In this document: piece after piece, positions 26,364-35,971 of the stretch
Layout: every line of letters begins with the position of its first letter
Numbering within the stretch: position 1 is the stretch's first letter
Notes under the pieces: model-generated
Databases searched by the model: none
Told to the model about the DNA's origin: nothing
Seen by the model: the letters and a program-made list of their open reading frames with translations, nothing else
Assembly: GCA_944381495.1 (NCBI GenBank)
Contig: CALWLJ010000025.1
Location: 1 to 49,722 of the forward strand
Direction: 5' to 3'
Origin: an uncultured Mediterraneibacter sp.
Lineage (GTDB): Bacteria; Bacillota; Clostridia; Lachnospirales; Lachnospiraceae
Length of the DNA: 49,722 bases
Made by a program: the position numbers and the translations under genes

Positions 26364-27205
26364 TGTATGAAAAAATGAAATCAAGAGTAAACTGGCCTGT
26401 TACGATCCTTCTGTTTATCGGTCTGATCACAGTGGCGTTTCCGCTGTATATGACAATTGTGATCGCTTTCAAGCAGCCTTCCGAGATGACGAACAGTATC
26501 GCCGGCATCCTTTCTCTGCCCAAGTCCTGGAGTCTGAGTAACTTTGCCCAGGCGATGGAACTGACCGATTTCTGGCATTCTCTTGGAAACAGTTTAATGG
26601 TAACAATTGTTACCGTAATCCTGTGTATGCTGCTTCATTCTCTGATGGGATATGCAGTGGGAAGAAATAAAGCGCACAGCAAATGGTACAATTTTGTGTA
26701 TCTGTTTATCGTAAGCGGTATGTTCGTACCCTTTGCGATCCTGATGATGCCTCTGGCAAAACAGACTGCTGAGATGCATCTTGATAACTGGTTTGGCGTA
26801 ATCCTGCTTTATGTGGTATTCTATATGCCGATGAATTTACTTCTGTATACCGGGTATCTCGTAAACATTCCGATTGCTCTGGAAGAAGCGGCGAGAGTGG
26901 ATGGTGCAAGTACGTGGAGAACATTCTGGAGCATTATCTTTCCGATCATGAAGCCTATGCACGCTACTGTAGCTGTCATTACGGCTCTGGCGGTATGGAA
27001 CGACGTCATGACACCTTTGATCATCATGTCAGGAAAAGGCTCGAACACACTGCCTCTGGCACAGCTGACATTCCAGACTCAGTTCGGAACAAACTATAAT
27101 CTGGCATTTGCGTCCTATCTTCTGGCGCTGATTCCGATCATCATCTTCTATGTGATCTGTCAGAAGCAGATCATCAACGGTGTTGTGAACGGCGCGGTGA
27201 AGTAG
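26363..27205 (+). CDS. Sugar ABC transporter permease (MsmG-like)
   Basis: This 280-aa permease of the MalG type pairs with the preceding one. It has about six spans and the EAA loop EEAARVDGASTWRTFWSIIFP. The N-terminus KMKSRVNWPVTILLFIGL is typical of short MalG-like proteins. AAGGAGG lies in the end of the upstream gene. The alpha-galactosidase gene follows after 43 nt, in the same operon. Confidence 0.92.
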   Translation: MYEKMKSRVNWPVTILLFIGLITVAFPLYMTIVIAFKQPSEMTNSIAGILSLPKSWSLSNFAQAMELTDFWHSLGNSLMVTIVTVILCMLLHSLMGYAVGRNKAHSKWYNFVYLFIVSGMFVPFAILMMPLAKQTAEMHLDNWFGVILLYVVFYMPMNLLLYTGYLVNIPIALEEAARVDGASTWRTFWSIIFPIMKPMHATVAVITALAVWNDVMTPLIIMSGKGSNTLPLAQLTFQTQFGTNYNLAFASYLLALIPIIIFYVICQKQIINGVVNGAVK

Positions 27206-27248
27206 TATGGGATATGCCCCGGCAGAAGAAAAAAACAGGAGGAAAAAT

Positions 27249-29438
27249 ATGGGCATAGTATACGATGAAAAAAATAAAACATTTACACTGCATACAAAAA
27301 ATACTACTTATCAGATGCAGGTGGGCCGGTATGGGTTCCTGCTCCACCTGTACTATGGGAAGCACGCGGAAGGATGCATGGATTACCTGCTGACTTATTA
27401 TGACCGCGGGTTCTCTGGCAATCCTTATGAGGCGGGAAACGACAAGACTTATTCCATGGATGCGCTGCCCCAGGAGTTCCCGTCACTGGGAACCGGGGAC
27501 TACCGGACTCCGGCGTGCATCATCAAGAATACAGACCGCACTTACTGCAGTGATTTCCGCTATGAGAGTCATTGCATCAAAGAAGGGAAATATGCGCTGA
27601 AAGGGCTCCCGGCAGTTTACGCCGGGGCCAGTGAGGCGCAGACACTGGAGGTCGTGCTCTCGGACCGGGTAACTGGAGTAAAGGCGGAGCTGCTTTACGG
27701 AGTACTGCCCGAGTATGATATTATTACCAGGAGCGCTAAGATCATCAATGCAAGCAGCGGACATATCTCTGTGAAAAAACTTGCCCCGGCATGTCTGGAT
27801 ATCATGGGGGGAGAATACGATTTTATTACGTTTTACGGCCGGCATGCCATGGAGAGAAATTTCCAGAGGATGCCTATCGGACACGGTATTTCCAAGATCG
27901 GAAGTTTGAGAGGTACTTCCAGCCATCAGTACAATCCGGCAGTCATCGTTGCAGATCGGGAAACGACAGAGGATGCAGGGGCATGTTACGCTATGGCCTT
28001 TGTATACAGCGGAGGATTCCAGAGTGAGGCGGGACAGGATCAGTATTACCAGACCAGGGTCCTGATGGGACTCAGTGAAGAGCAGTTTGCATATCCTTTG
28101 AACCCGGGGGAGGAGTTCCAGTCTCCGGAGGTTATTATGAGCTACTCTGCAAAAGGACTTGGAAAACTGTCTCAGAATCTTCACCGCTGTATAAGGAGCC
28201 ATCTGTGCCGCGGCAAATATAAAGAGACGGTACGCCCGATCCTGCTGAACAGCTGGGAAGCGTCCTATTTTGATTTTACAGGAGAGTCTCTGCTGAAGCT
28301 GGCGCGTCAGGCGGCGGATCTGGGCATCGAGATGTTTGTCCTGGATGACGGCTGGTTCGGAAATAGAGACAGTGATATGCGGGGACTGGGAGACTGGAAA
28401 GTCAACGAGGAGAAGCTGGGCTGTACTCTGGGCGAACTGATCGGCAAAATTAACGATATGGGCCTGAAGTTCGGTATCTGGGTTGAACCGGAGATGGTCA
28501 ATGAGGACAGCGATTTGTACCGGGAGCATCCGGACTGGGCATTTGTCATACCGGGGCGCCGGCCCAACCGGTCCAGACATCAGCTTGTTCTTGATTTTTC
28601 AAGAAAAGAAGTTGTGGACTACATTTATGAGCAGATTTGCGGTGTGCTTGATCAGGGCAACGTAGAATATATTAAGTGGGACATGAACCGGAGTATCGCC
28701 GATGTTTATTCCGCCACGGCGGACAGTCAGGGCAGAGTCCTGCACGACTATGTGCTGGGACTTTATGATTTCCTTGAGCGGATCGTGGAACGCTATCCGG
28801 ATATCCTGATCGAGGGCTGCAGCGGCGGCGGCGGACGTTTTGATGCAGGAATGCTCTATTATACGCCGCAGATCTGGTGCAGCGACAACACGGACCCTAT
28901 CGACAGGCTGCAGATCCAGTATGGAACCTCCTTTATCTATCCTGCATCGTCGGTAGGATCCCATGTGTCGGCGTCGCCAAACCATCAGACCGGAAGAGTT
29001 ACATCGCTGAAGACCCGGGGTGTGGTAGCTATGGCGGGTACATTCGGATATGAGCTGAATCTTAATGAAATCAGCGAGGAAGAGAAAGATGAGATACGGG
29101 GGCAGATCGATCAGTACAGGAAGTTTGCTCCCCTGGTGCAGAGAGGAGTGTACTACCGACTGACAAATCCGCAGACAGCAGATGAGGGAGCATGGGAGTT
29201 CGTTGCTGAAGATCAGAGCGAGGCTCTCGTGCAGGCGGTCAGCGTGAGGCAGCACGCAAATATGACCGTTGATTATATAAAAGTAAAAGGGTTGAAAGAG
29301 AATACCATGTACCGTGAAACGGAAAGCGGAAAGCTGTATAACAGTACAGCTCTTCGTGAGGCAGGTCTTCCGATGCCGGCTGAGATGGGAGAATATCGGG
29401 CATATCAGTGGCATTTTGTCCGAGAGGACGCAAAATAG
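27249..29438 (+). CDS. Alpha-galactosidase, GH36
   Basis: The 729-aa enzyme removes alpha-1,6-galactose from melibiose, raffinose and stachyose. The catalytic nucleophile is D478 in KWDMNR. The acid/base region is WCSDNTDPIDR, where D546 is the likely residue. ILLNSWEASYFDF and LDDGWFG mark the barrel start. I use ATG 27249, preceded by CAGGAGG; the frame extends 14 codons upstream without a good start signal. There is no signal peptide, so it acts in the cytosol on imported sugar. Confidence 0.94.
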   Translation: MGIVYDEKNKTFTLHTKNTTYQMQVGRYGFLLHLYYGKHAEGCMDYLLTYYDRGFSGNPYEAGNDKTYSMDALPQEFPSLGTGDYRTPACIIKNTDRTYCSDFRYESHCIKEGKYALKGLPAVYAGASEAQTLEVVLSDRVTGVKAELLYGVLPEYDIITRSAKIINASSGHISVKKLAPACLDIMGGEYDFITFYGRHAMERNFQRMPIGHGISKIGSLRGTSSHQYNPAVIVADRETTEDAGACYAMAFVYSGGFQSEAGQDQYYQTRVLMGLSEEQFAYPLNPGEEFQSPEVIMSYSAKGLGKLSQNLHRCIRSHLCRGKYKETVRPILLNSWEASYFDFTGESLLKLARQAADLGIEMFVLDDGWFGNRDSDMRGLGDWKVNEEKLGCTLGELIGKINDMGLKFGIWVEPEMVNEDSDLYREHPDWAFVIPGRRPNRSRHQLVLDFSRKEVVDYIYEQICGVLDQGNVEYIKWDMNRSIADVYSATADSQGRVLHDYVLGLYDFLERIVERYPDILIEGCSGGGGRFDAGMLYYTPQIWCSDNTDPIDRLQIQYGTSFIYPASSVGSHVSASPNHQTGRVTSLKTRGVVAMAGTFGYELNLNEISEEEKDEIRGQIDQYRKFAPLVQRGVYYRLTNPQTADEGAWEFVAEDQSEALVQAVSVRQHANMTVDYIKVKGLKENTMYRETESGKLYNSTALREAGLPMPAEMGEYRAYQWHFVREDAK

Positions 29439-29475
29439 GGGAACGGAAATACAGCCTGCTGTATGGTCCGGTAAG

Positions 29476-29510
29476 GATGTCTGTCCGTCTTGCGGGCAGG
29501 CATCTTTTTT
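29476..29510 (+). terminator. Terminator after the alpha-galactosidase gene
   Basis: A 12-bp stem (29476-29487 with 29493-29504, two G-U pairs) with loop TCTTG is followed by TTTTTT. TATAAT boxes just beyond (29513-29518, 29520-29525) suggest that the amylosucrase gene also has its own promoter. Confidence 0.85.
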
Positions 29511-29642
29511 ACTATAATATATAATGGCTGATAGATCATAAGGCTGAGGGCCCGGAAGTGTAAAATGCAGAGCGGCCTTCAGAAGTACTTGAAACCTAGT
29601 GTTTATAAACCCAATATGAATTGTAAGAAAGGAAACTGCATT

Positions 29643-31610
29643 ATGGCTAAGAAAACTGCGTCGGGAAAACCGGTGAGGAAAACTGGAGCAAAGACTGCTC
29701 CTGCTAAGAAAGCAGTGAATACTGTGAAAACAGAGAAGAAGACTGAGGCATCAGCAAAAACTGCGGCAGCCGTGAAGGCGGAAGAGGACAGGATATTCCA
29801 GGAGCGGATCAACAGGTATCATGACGAACTCAGGTGGCTGTATATGGAGCTGTATGGAAATGATGATATGTTTGCTGAGCTCTGCGGTCAGATGAAGCGG
29901 TACTATGATGAGAGGAACAGCAAACTGAAGAAACTGGATGTGGAGCGGGAAGCTGAGGGAGAATGGTACCGGAAGCGTGATATGCTTGGCATGATGATGT
30001 ATATTGACAATTTTGCAGGCAATATCAAAGGCGTTCAGGAAAAGCTGCCTTATCTTGAAGCGTGCAATGTGAATTATATCCATTTGATGCCCTTCCTGGA
30101 TTCGCCGAAGGGAAGATCCGACGGGGGATATGCGGTGGCGGATTTCCGAAAGGTGAAGCCGGAGCTGGGCACGATGGAAGATCTGGCTGAGCTGGCAGAG
30201 AAATGCCATGAGAAAGGGATAAGCTTGTGTATGGATTTTGTCATGAACCATACATCGGAGGATCATGAGTGGGCGGTGAAGGCGCGCCAGGGAGACGGAG
30301 AGTATATGAGCCGCTATTTCTTCTATGCGGATCCGTCTATTCCGGCGGAATATGAGAAAACCGTGCCTCAGGTATTTCCTACTACGGCGCCGGGCAACTT
30401 TACTTATCTGCCGGAGCTGGGACATTACGTGATGACAACATTCTATCCATATCAGTGGGACCTGAACTATCGCAATCCCCGGGTCTTTAATGAAATGATG
30501 TACAATTTCCTCTACCTGGCAAACCAGGGGATGGATATCATCCGGATCGACGCGGTGCCGTATATCTGGAAAGAGCTGGGGACAAACTGCAGGAACCTGC
30601 CCCAGGTACATACCATTGTCCGTATGATGCGTATGATCGGAGAAATCGTATGTCCGGGTATCGTGCTGCTGGGAGAAGTTGTTATGGAGCCGGATAAAGT
30701 AGCGCCGTATTTCGGAACGGTGGAGAAGCCGGAATGTCATATGCTTTACAATGTGACTACCATGGCTACTACCTGGAATACGGTAGCCACCAGAGATATC
30801 CGTCTGCTGAGAAAACAGATGGACATCGTGTGCTCGCTTCCGAGAGAGTATACATTCCTGAACTATCTGCGGTGTCATGACGATATTGGCTGGGGACTGG
30901 ACTATGCTACGCTGAGTGACTGGGGCATGAAGGAAGTGCCTCACAAGAAATACCTGAACGATTATTTCCAGGGAAAAGTAGAAGGCAGCGTCAGCCGCGG
31001 AGAGCTTTACAATGAGGATCCGGTAACAGGCGATGCCAGATTCTGCGCTACGACGGCCTCCATGTGCGGCATTGAGAGCGCCGGATTCGAGCAGAATGAA
31101 GAGAAGATGGACTGGGCGATCCAGAAGGATCTCATGCTCCATGCATATATGTTTACCCAGTCCGGTATCCCCATGCTCTACAGCGGAGATGAAGTAGGAC
31201 AGGTCAACGATTATTCCTATAAGGAAGATCCGGAGAAGGCGCCGGATTCGAGGTATATCCACAGAGGAAAGTTTGACTGGAATCTGGTGGACAATATTAA
31301 AGATGAGCACAGCGTTCAGAGCAGGATCTTTAATGGCCTTGAGCAGCTGGAGAAGATCCGCAGGATGGAGCCTGTGTTTAATGCGGATGCAGAAGTATAT
31401 ACAAAAGATTACAATGACAATTCTGTACTCTGGGTTGTGAGAAAGGCAGAAGGAGAAGAACTTCATGCCGTCTTTAACTTCAGTGACAACGGAAAGACCA
31501 TTTGGATGCCTGAGAAAGCGGAGTATACAAATCTTCTGACAGGTGTCACGGAAGAGGTTGAGACTGTGGAGCTTTCCGGATGGGATTTCCTGTGGATGAA
31601 GAGAAAATAA
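29643..31610 (+). CDS. Amylosucrase-like GH13 enzyme with Lys/Ala-rich N-terminal tail
   Basis: The 655-aa protein aligns by eye with amylosucrase (GH13_4): YLHLMP-like YIHLMPFLDSPKGRSDGGYAV, FQWDLNY-like YQWDLNY and HDDIGW. Catalytic residues are D303 (RIDAVP), E345 (LLGEVV) and D413 (CHDDIGW). Amylosucrase acts on sucrose, releasing fructose and transferring glucose to a glucan; some relatives are phosphorylases or hydrolases. Residues 1-45 are a Lys/Ala/Thr-rich tail, absent from classical amylosucrases and resembling histone-like tails. In Streptococcus msm loci a sucrose phosphorylase (GtfA) sits in this position. AAGGAAA precedes the ATG. Confidence 0.85.
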   Translation: MAKKTASGKPVRKTGAKTAPAKKAVNTVKTEKKTEASAKTAAAVKAEEDRIFQERINRYHDELRWLYMELYGNDDMFAELCGQMKRYYDERNSKLKKLDVEREAEGEWYRKRDMLGMMMYIDNFAGNIKGVQEKLPYLEACNVNYIHLMPFLDSPKGRSDGGYAVADFRKVKPELGTMEDLAELAEKCHEKGISLCMDFVMNHTSEDHEWAVKARQGDGEYMSRYFFYADPSIPAEYEKTVPQVFPTTAPGNFTYLPELGHYVMTTFYPYQWDLNYRNPRVFNEMMYNFLYLANQGMDIIRIDAVPYIWKELGTNCRNLPQVHTIVRMMRMIGEIVCPGIVLLGEVVMEPDKVAPYFGTVEKPECHMLYNVTTMATTWNTVATRDIRLLRKQMDIVCSLPREYTFLNYLRCHDDIGWGLDYATLSDWGMKEVPHKKYLNDYFQGKVEGSVSRGELYNEDPVTGDARFCATTASMCGIESAGFEQNEEKMDWAIQKDLMLHAYMFTQSGIPMLYSGDEVGQVNDYSYKEDPEKAPDSRYIHRGKFDWNLVDNIKDEHSVQSRIFNGLEQLEKIRRMEPVFNADAEVYTKDYNDNSVLWVVRKAEGEELHAVFNFSDNGKTIWMPEKAEYTNLLTGVTEEVETVELSGWDFLWMKRK

Positions 31611-31655
31611 ACGGGCAGTCAGACACAGATAAAAAATACAATATATGAGGAAGAA

Positions 31656-31692
31656 GGCAGATGGCATCAGGAAAAATCCTCCGTCATCTGCC
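31656..31692 (+). terminator. Hairpin after the amylosucrase gene
   Basis: GGCAGATG and CATCTGCC (31656-31663, 31685-31692) enclose an inner AGGA-AAAA-TCCT hairpin. Only ATTATTCTT follows, so it is a weak terminator at best. The 210-nt gap to the GH3 gene also contains a TATAAT at 31770-31775 with no good -35. Confidence 0.5.
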
Positions 31693-31820
31693 ATTATTCT
31701 TGACAGAAAATAAAAACGCTCCGCGAGGATTCTTTCTTGTTCTATATACCGTGGAAATGACAGTCGTGTTATAATGGGCTCATATCAGTAAGAAGACATG
31801 ACAGGAAAGGAAAAAGTATT

Positions 31821-34295
31821 ATGGAAAGAAAAATAAAAACCAGAACCTTTACCGGTTCAACAGATCCGTCGGAAGAACGTTATGAGAGAGAGCATGGAGA
31901 GATTGCACGGAAAGCAGCGGCAGAGGGAATGGTACTTTTGAAAAATTGGGGGAACCTCCTTCCCATTGCGCCGGGCAGCAGACTGGCTTTGTTTGGCGCA
32001 GGTGCATCCAGAACAGTGAAAGGCGGTACTGGTTCCGGTGATGTAAATGAGAGAAAAAGTGTAAGTATTTTCCAGGGACTGAAAGATGCCGGGTACGAGA
32101 TTACCAGCGAAGAGTGGATCCGGGATTTTGAAACAGTCTATGAAGAAAAGCGGCAGGAATGGAAGGCACAGATTCTGAAAAAGGCAGAAAATACAGATTT
32201 CTTTTCGGCTTATTCTACCACGCCTTTTTCTGTTCCGGCAGGCCCTCCGGTCGTTACGTCCAATGCGGATATGGCCGTTTATGTCCTTAGCAGAGTGGCC
32301 GGAGAGGGCGCAGACAGAAAAGCGGAGGATGGTGATTATTTTCTCAGTGACGAGGAATATGCTATGCTCAGTGATATCTGCGGCATATATGAGAAAGTGC
32401 TGCTTATCGTAAACACAGGAGGAGTGACAGATCTGTCCTTCCTTGAGCAGTTTCCGCAGATCAAGGCGGTCCTCTATGTATCTCAGCCCGGCCAGGAGGG
32501 CGGACATGCAGTGGCGGATGTGCTCAGCGGCAGGGTGACTCCATGCGGCAAGCTGACGGATACATGGGCCATGGAGTATGAGGCGTATCCGAATTCAGTG
32601 ACTTTTTCTCATATGAATGGAGATGTGGAGAAGGAACTCTATGAAGAAGGCATCTATGTAGGATATCGCTTCTTCGATTCCTTTGGAATTCCGGCAAGAT
32701 ACGGGTTTGGATATGGACTCTCCTACACGGAGTTCTCTGTAAAAACAGGTGACATTACGACCGATATGAATGGAGCGGTCCACGTCCCGGTAACGGTCAC
32801 CAATACAGGAGAACAGTACTCCGGCCGTGAAGTTGTCCAGATCTATGTGTCGCTTCCGAAAGGAAAACTGGAGAAAGAATACAGGAGACTCTGTGCATTT
32901 GCAAAGACTTCTCTTCTCGCACCCGGGGAGTGTGAGAATATGGAACTTACTTTTTCACCGGAAGAACTGGCTTCTTATGATGAGAATAAGCCGGGCTGGA
33001 TCCTGGAACCGGGTCTCTACGGTATCTTTGTGGGAAATTCTCTGGACAGCAGTGTGCTGACGGCTTCTCTGCGGCTGGAGGAAGAGAAGACCCTTGCACG
33101 TACGGAGCATCTCTGTCCGCCACAGGAAGAGCTGGAGGAGATGACCAACTACGAGGAAGATGTGGAGATGCTTCATACGGGATTCCTGGAGAAGGCGGAG
33201 AAGCTGCCGAAGATCCTCTGGGATCTTTCCGGGGTGAAGACGGTAGAATACTCTTATGACTGGAAAGAACCGGCAGACGAGGCGTCCGAGCTTGCCGCCG
33301 AGCTTACAGAAGAGCAGCTGATCGGTCTGGTGGTAGGAGATCCGGAGAAGGGACAGGACAGCCAGATCGGTTCGGCAGGCGTCTCTGTGCCGGGTTCGGC
33401 AGGAGAAACCGGATCTTGCGCGCTGGAACAGGGAATAGCAAATATAGTGCTGGCAGATGGACCGGCAGGGCTGAGACTGCATCAGCGCTATACTGTAAAG
33501 GATGGCAGGACGTGCACACTGCCTGTTGCAGCCGCTTTCGAGCAGGGATATTTATATGACGGCCCGGAACCGGAAGGTACCGTGTATTATCAGTATTGTA
33601 CGGCATTTCCCGTGGGCACGCTGCTGGCACAGACATGGGATACAGAGCTGCTGGAGAAAGTAGGGCAGGCCGTGGCAGAAGAAATGGAACGTTTTGGTGT
33701 GACGCTCTGGCTGGCTCCGGGGATGAACATACACAGGAATCCTCTGTGCGGGCGGAACTTTGAATACTATTCTGAGGATCCCCTGATCAGCGGAAAGATG
33801 GCGGCTGCCATCACACGGGGCGTACAGAGCCGACCGGGCTGCGGAACGACCATCAAGCATTTTGTGTGCAATAACCAGGAGGATAACCGTGTGGGATCGG
33901 ACAGTATCCTTTCTGAGAGAACTCTGCGCGAAATCTATCTGAGAGGGTTCGGGATCGCTGTCAGAGAGGCTCAGCCTATGGCTGTCATGACCAGCTATAA
34001 TCTGGTCAACGGCATCCATTCTGCCAATAACTATGATCTCTGTATGAAAGCGGCGCGGTGCGAGTTTGGTTTCCGGGGCGTGATCATGACAGACTGGTGT
34101 ACTACAAACCAGGGAGATGAATGCTGTGCCGCCGGCTGCATGAAGGCCGGAAACGATCTGGTCATGCCCGGGATGCCCATGGACAGAGACAGCATCCGCC
34201 AGGCAATAGCGGACGGGACTCTGACCAAAAAGGAACTGTGTGACTGCGCAGCCAGACTGATCCGTGTGATTCTGGCGTCTAATGCATATGAGTAA
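31821..34295 (+). CDS. Beta-glucosidase-type glycoside hydrolase GH3 with permuted domain order
   Basis: This 824-aa GH3 enzyme begins with the domain that is usually C-terminal (GMVLLKNWGNLLPI, FGAGASRTVKGGTGSGDVN). A fibronectin III-like domain follows at about 320-410 (VTVTNTGEQYSGREVVQIYV). It ends with the TIM-barrel domain that is usually N-terminal (ADGPAGLRL, GRNFEYYSEDP, KHFVCNNQE). The nucleophile is D758 in GVIMTDW. This swapped order is known for some rumen and gut Clostridia beta-glucosidases. No signal peptide is present, so it acts in the cytosol on short beta- or alpha-linked glycosides. It is preceded by AGGAAAGGAA. Confidence 0.92.
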   Translation: MERKIKTRTFTGSTDPSEERYEREHGEIARKAAAEGMVLLKNWGNLLPIAPGSRLALFGAGASRTVKGGTGSGDVNERKSVSIFQGLKDAGYEITSEEWIRDFETVYEEKRQEWKAQILKKAENTDFFSAYSTTPFSVPAGPPVVTSNADMAVYVLSRVAGEGADRKAEDGDYFLSDEEYAMLSDICGIYEKVLLIVNTGGVTDLSFLEQFPQIKAVLYVSQPGQEGGHAVADVLSGRVTPCGKLTDTWAMEYEAYPNSVTFSHMNGDVEKELYEEGIYVGYRFFDSFGIPARYGFGYGLSYTEFSVKTGDITTDMNGAVHVPVTVTNTGEQYSGREVVQIYVSLPKGKLEKEYRRLCAFAKTSLLAPGECENMELTFSPEELASYDENKPGWILEPGLYGIFVGNSLDSSVLTASLRLEEEKTLARTEHLCPPQEELEEMTNYEEDVEMLHTGFLEKAEKLPKILWDLSGVKTVEYSYDWKEPADEASELAAELTEEQLIGLVVGDPEKGQDSQIGSAGVSVPGSAGETGSCALEQGIANIVLADGPAGLRLHQRYTVKDGRTCTLPVAAAFEQGYLYDGPEPEGTVYYQYCTAFPVGTLLAQTWDTELLEKVGQAVAEEMERFGVTLWLAPGMNIHRNPLCGRNFEYYSEDPLISGKMAAAITRGVQSRPGCGTTIKHFVCNNQEDNRVGSDSILSERTLREIYLRGFGIAVREAQPMAVMTSYNLVNGIHSANNYDLCMKAARCEFGFRGVIMTDWCTTNQGDECCAAGCMKAGNDLVMPGMPMDRDSIRQAIADGTLTKKELCDCAARLIRVILASNAYE

Positions 34296-34339
34296 GTGTG
34301 GAGGATGACAGGCGCTGCAAATAAATGAAAAGAAACTGT

Positions 34340-34368
34340 TTGACATCCGATCATTGAGCCGATATAAT
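34340..34368 (+). promoter_or_regulatory. Strong promoter of glnA
   Basis: TTGACA (34340-34345) and TATAAT (34363-34368) are exact consensus hexamers separated by 17 bp. Transcription should start near 34375, only a few bases before a terminator hairpin, so the promoter needs antitermination to reach glnA. Confidence 0.85.
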
Positions 34369-34380
34369 TAAGAACGAAAC

Positions 34381-34414
34381 AAGGGCGTTTTTCACAGATG
34401 GAGAACGCCCTTTT
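34381..34414 (+). terminator. Leader terminator of glnA with ANTAR-type hexaloop
   Basis: A 13-bp stem pairs 34381-34393 with 34400-34412 and ends in TTTT. The loop is exactly six bases, ACAGAT, with A at position 1 and G at position 4. ANTAR proteins bind paired hairpins with such A1/G4 hexaloops and prevent termination. I see only one clear hexaloop hairpin, not the usual pair; the following hairpin (34409-34428 region, loop TGTTTT) lacks A1 and G4. Confidence 0.75.
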
Positions 34415-34546
34415 CTGTTTTGAAAAGAAGACTGGTTATGAGAATTAAATTGTTCCGTTCTGAGACAATAATCGGATTCTGTGGAGGACAGGAGAAGAGT
34501 GGATCATTGTCTTGAAGAGGATAATATAAAAAGGAGGTTTTTATAT

Positions 34547-35878
34547 ATGCACGACTATACGAGAGAAGATATCCTTCGGATCGTGGAAGAGGAAGACGTT
34601 GCTTTTATCCGTCTGCAGTTCACGGATATTTTCGGGACCATGAAGAATATGGCTGTTACTGTAAGCCAGCTGGAAAAGGCTCTTGATAACCGCTGTATGT
34701 TCGATGTTTCATCTCTGGAAGGCCTTTCCGGAGAGGAAGAATCAGATATGTATCTTTATCCGGATCTGAGTACTTTTGAGATATTTCCATGGCGCCCCCA
34801 GCAGGGCAAGGTGGCCAGGCTGATCTGCGATGTGTACCGTACAGACGGCACACCCTATGAGGTGGATCCAAGATATGTACTGAAGAAGACTATCGCGGAA
34901 GCAAAGGAAATGGGATATACCATGAATGTAGGACCGGAGTGCGAATTTTTCCTGTTTCATACAGATGAAGACGGGATCCCCACTACAGTGACTCATGAAA
35001 AAGGCGGATATTTTGATGTGGGACCGCTGGACCTGGGAGAAAACGCGAGGCGGGACATGGTGCTTACTCTTGAGGAAATGGGTTTTGAGATTACCTCTTC
35101 TCATCACGAGATCGCTCCTGCCCAGCATGAGATTGATTTCCGGTATGATGAGGCGCTTGTGACAGCAGATAACCTGATGACATTTAAAATGGTAGTGAAG
35201 ACAATTGCAAAGCGGCATGGCCTTCATGCGACATTCATGCCAAAGCCCAGGATTGAGACATATGGATCGGGAATGCATATCAATCTTTCGCTGAGCCGGG
35301 ATGGCGTAAATGCTTTTCAGAGCGAAGATGATCCAAACGGGCTGAGCAGAGAGGGATATTATTTTATCGGAGGCCTGATGAAACATATGAAGGCAATCAC
35401 ATGTATTGTCAATCCTACTGTGAATTCTTATAAGCGGTTTGTGCCGGGGTATGAGGCGCCTGTTTATATGGGATGGTCCGGCAAGACGAGAGGCCCGTTG
35501 ATCCGGGTCCCCTCCGGCAGAGGTGAGAATACAAGGATTGAACTGAGAAGTCCGGATCCCACGGCAAATCCGTATCTGGCGCTTGCTGTTCTGCTGAAGG
35601 CGGGACTGGACGGAATCAGAGCACAGATCATGCCGCCGGACAGCATTGATGAAAATATACAGAAAATGACCCAGCAGCAGCGGGACGCTCTCCATGTGGA
35701 GGAGCTGCCGAGAACGCTGAAAGATGCGGTGGCAGAGCTGGAAAAAGATGATCTGGTCCTGGATGTACTTGGAAAAGAACTTGCGGATAAGATCATAAAG
35801 GCCCACAAAAAGGAATACCATGATTATTGTATGCAGGTGACAGACTGGGAAATCTCCAACTATCTTTACAAACTCTGA
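34547..35878 (+). CDS. glnA: Glutamine synthetase type I
   Basis: The 443-aa GSI-alpha-type enzyme makes glutamine from glutamate, ammonia and ATP. Motifs in order are FTDIFGTMKN, NVGPECEFFLF (metal-binding Glu), SSHHEIAPAQHEIDF, TFMPKPRIETYGSGMHINLS (ATP/metal) and RIELRSPDPTANPYLA. The short length and lack of the adenylylation loop fit the alpha type of Firmicutes. AAAAGGAGG precedes the ATG at 34547. An attenuator-like leader of about 170 nt and the ANTAR gene just downstream indicate control by antitermination. Confidence 0.95.
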   Translation: MHDYTREDILRIVEEEDVAFIRLQFTDIFGTMKNMAVTVSQLEKALDNRCMFDVSSLEGLSGEEESDMYLYPDLSTFEIFPWRPQQGKVARLICDVYRTDGTPYEVDPRYVLKKTIAEAKEMGYTMNVGPECEFFLFHTDEDGIPTTVTHEKGGYFDVGPLDLGENARRDMVLTLEEMGFEITSSHHEIAPAQHEIDFRYDEALVTADNLMTFKMVVKTIAKRHGLHATFMPKPRIETYGSGMHINLSLSRDGVNAFQSEDDPNGLSREGYYFIGGLMKHMKAITCIVNPTVNSYKRFVPGYEAPVYMGWSGKTRGPLIRVPSGRGENTRIELRSPDPTANPYLALAVLLKAGLDGIRAQIMPPDSIDENIQKMTQQQRDALHVEELPRTLKDAVAELEKDDLVLDVLGKELADKIIKAHKKEYHDYCMQVTDWEISNYLYKL

Positions 35879-35971
35879 TGTTATACTGCGCATATGGAAG
35901 ACAGGTGAAACTGGCCGTTTTAGTCAGGCGGGCAATAAGGAAAGGAAAACGGAAAGGAGGCGGAAGCGGAT

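Noticed and set aside
29751-31694. 647-aa minus-strand frame over the amylosucrase gene
   Set aside because: Antisense shadow of a well-conserved GH13 coding sequence.
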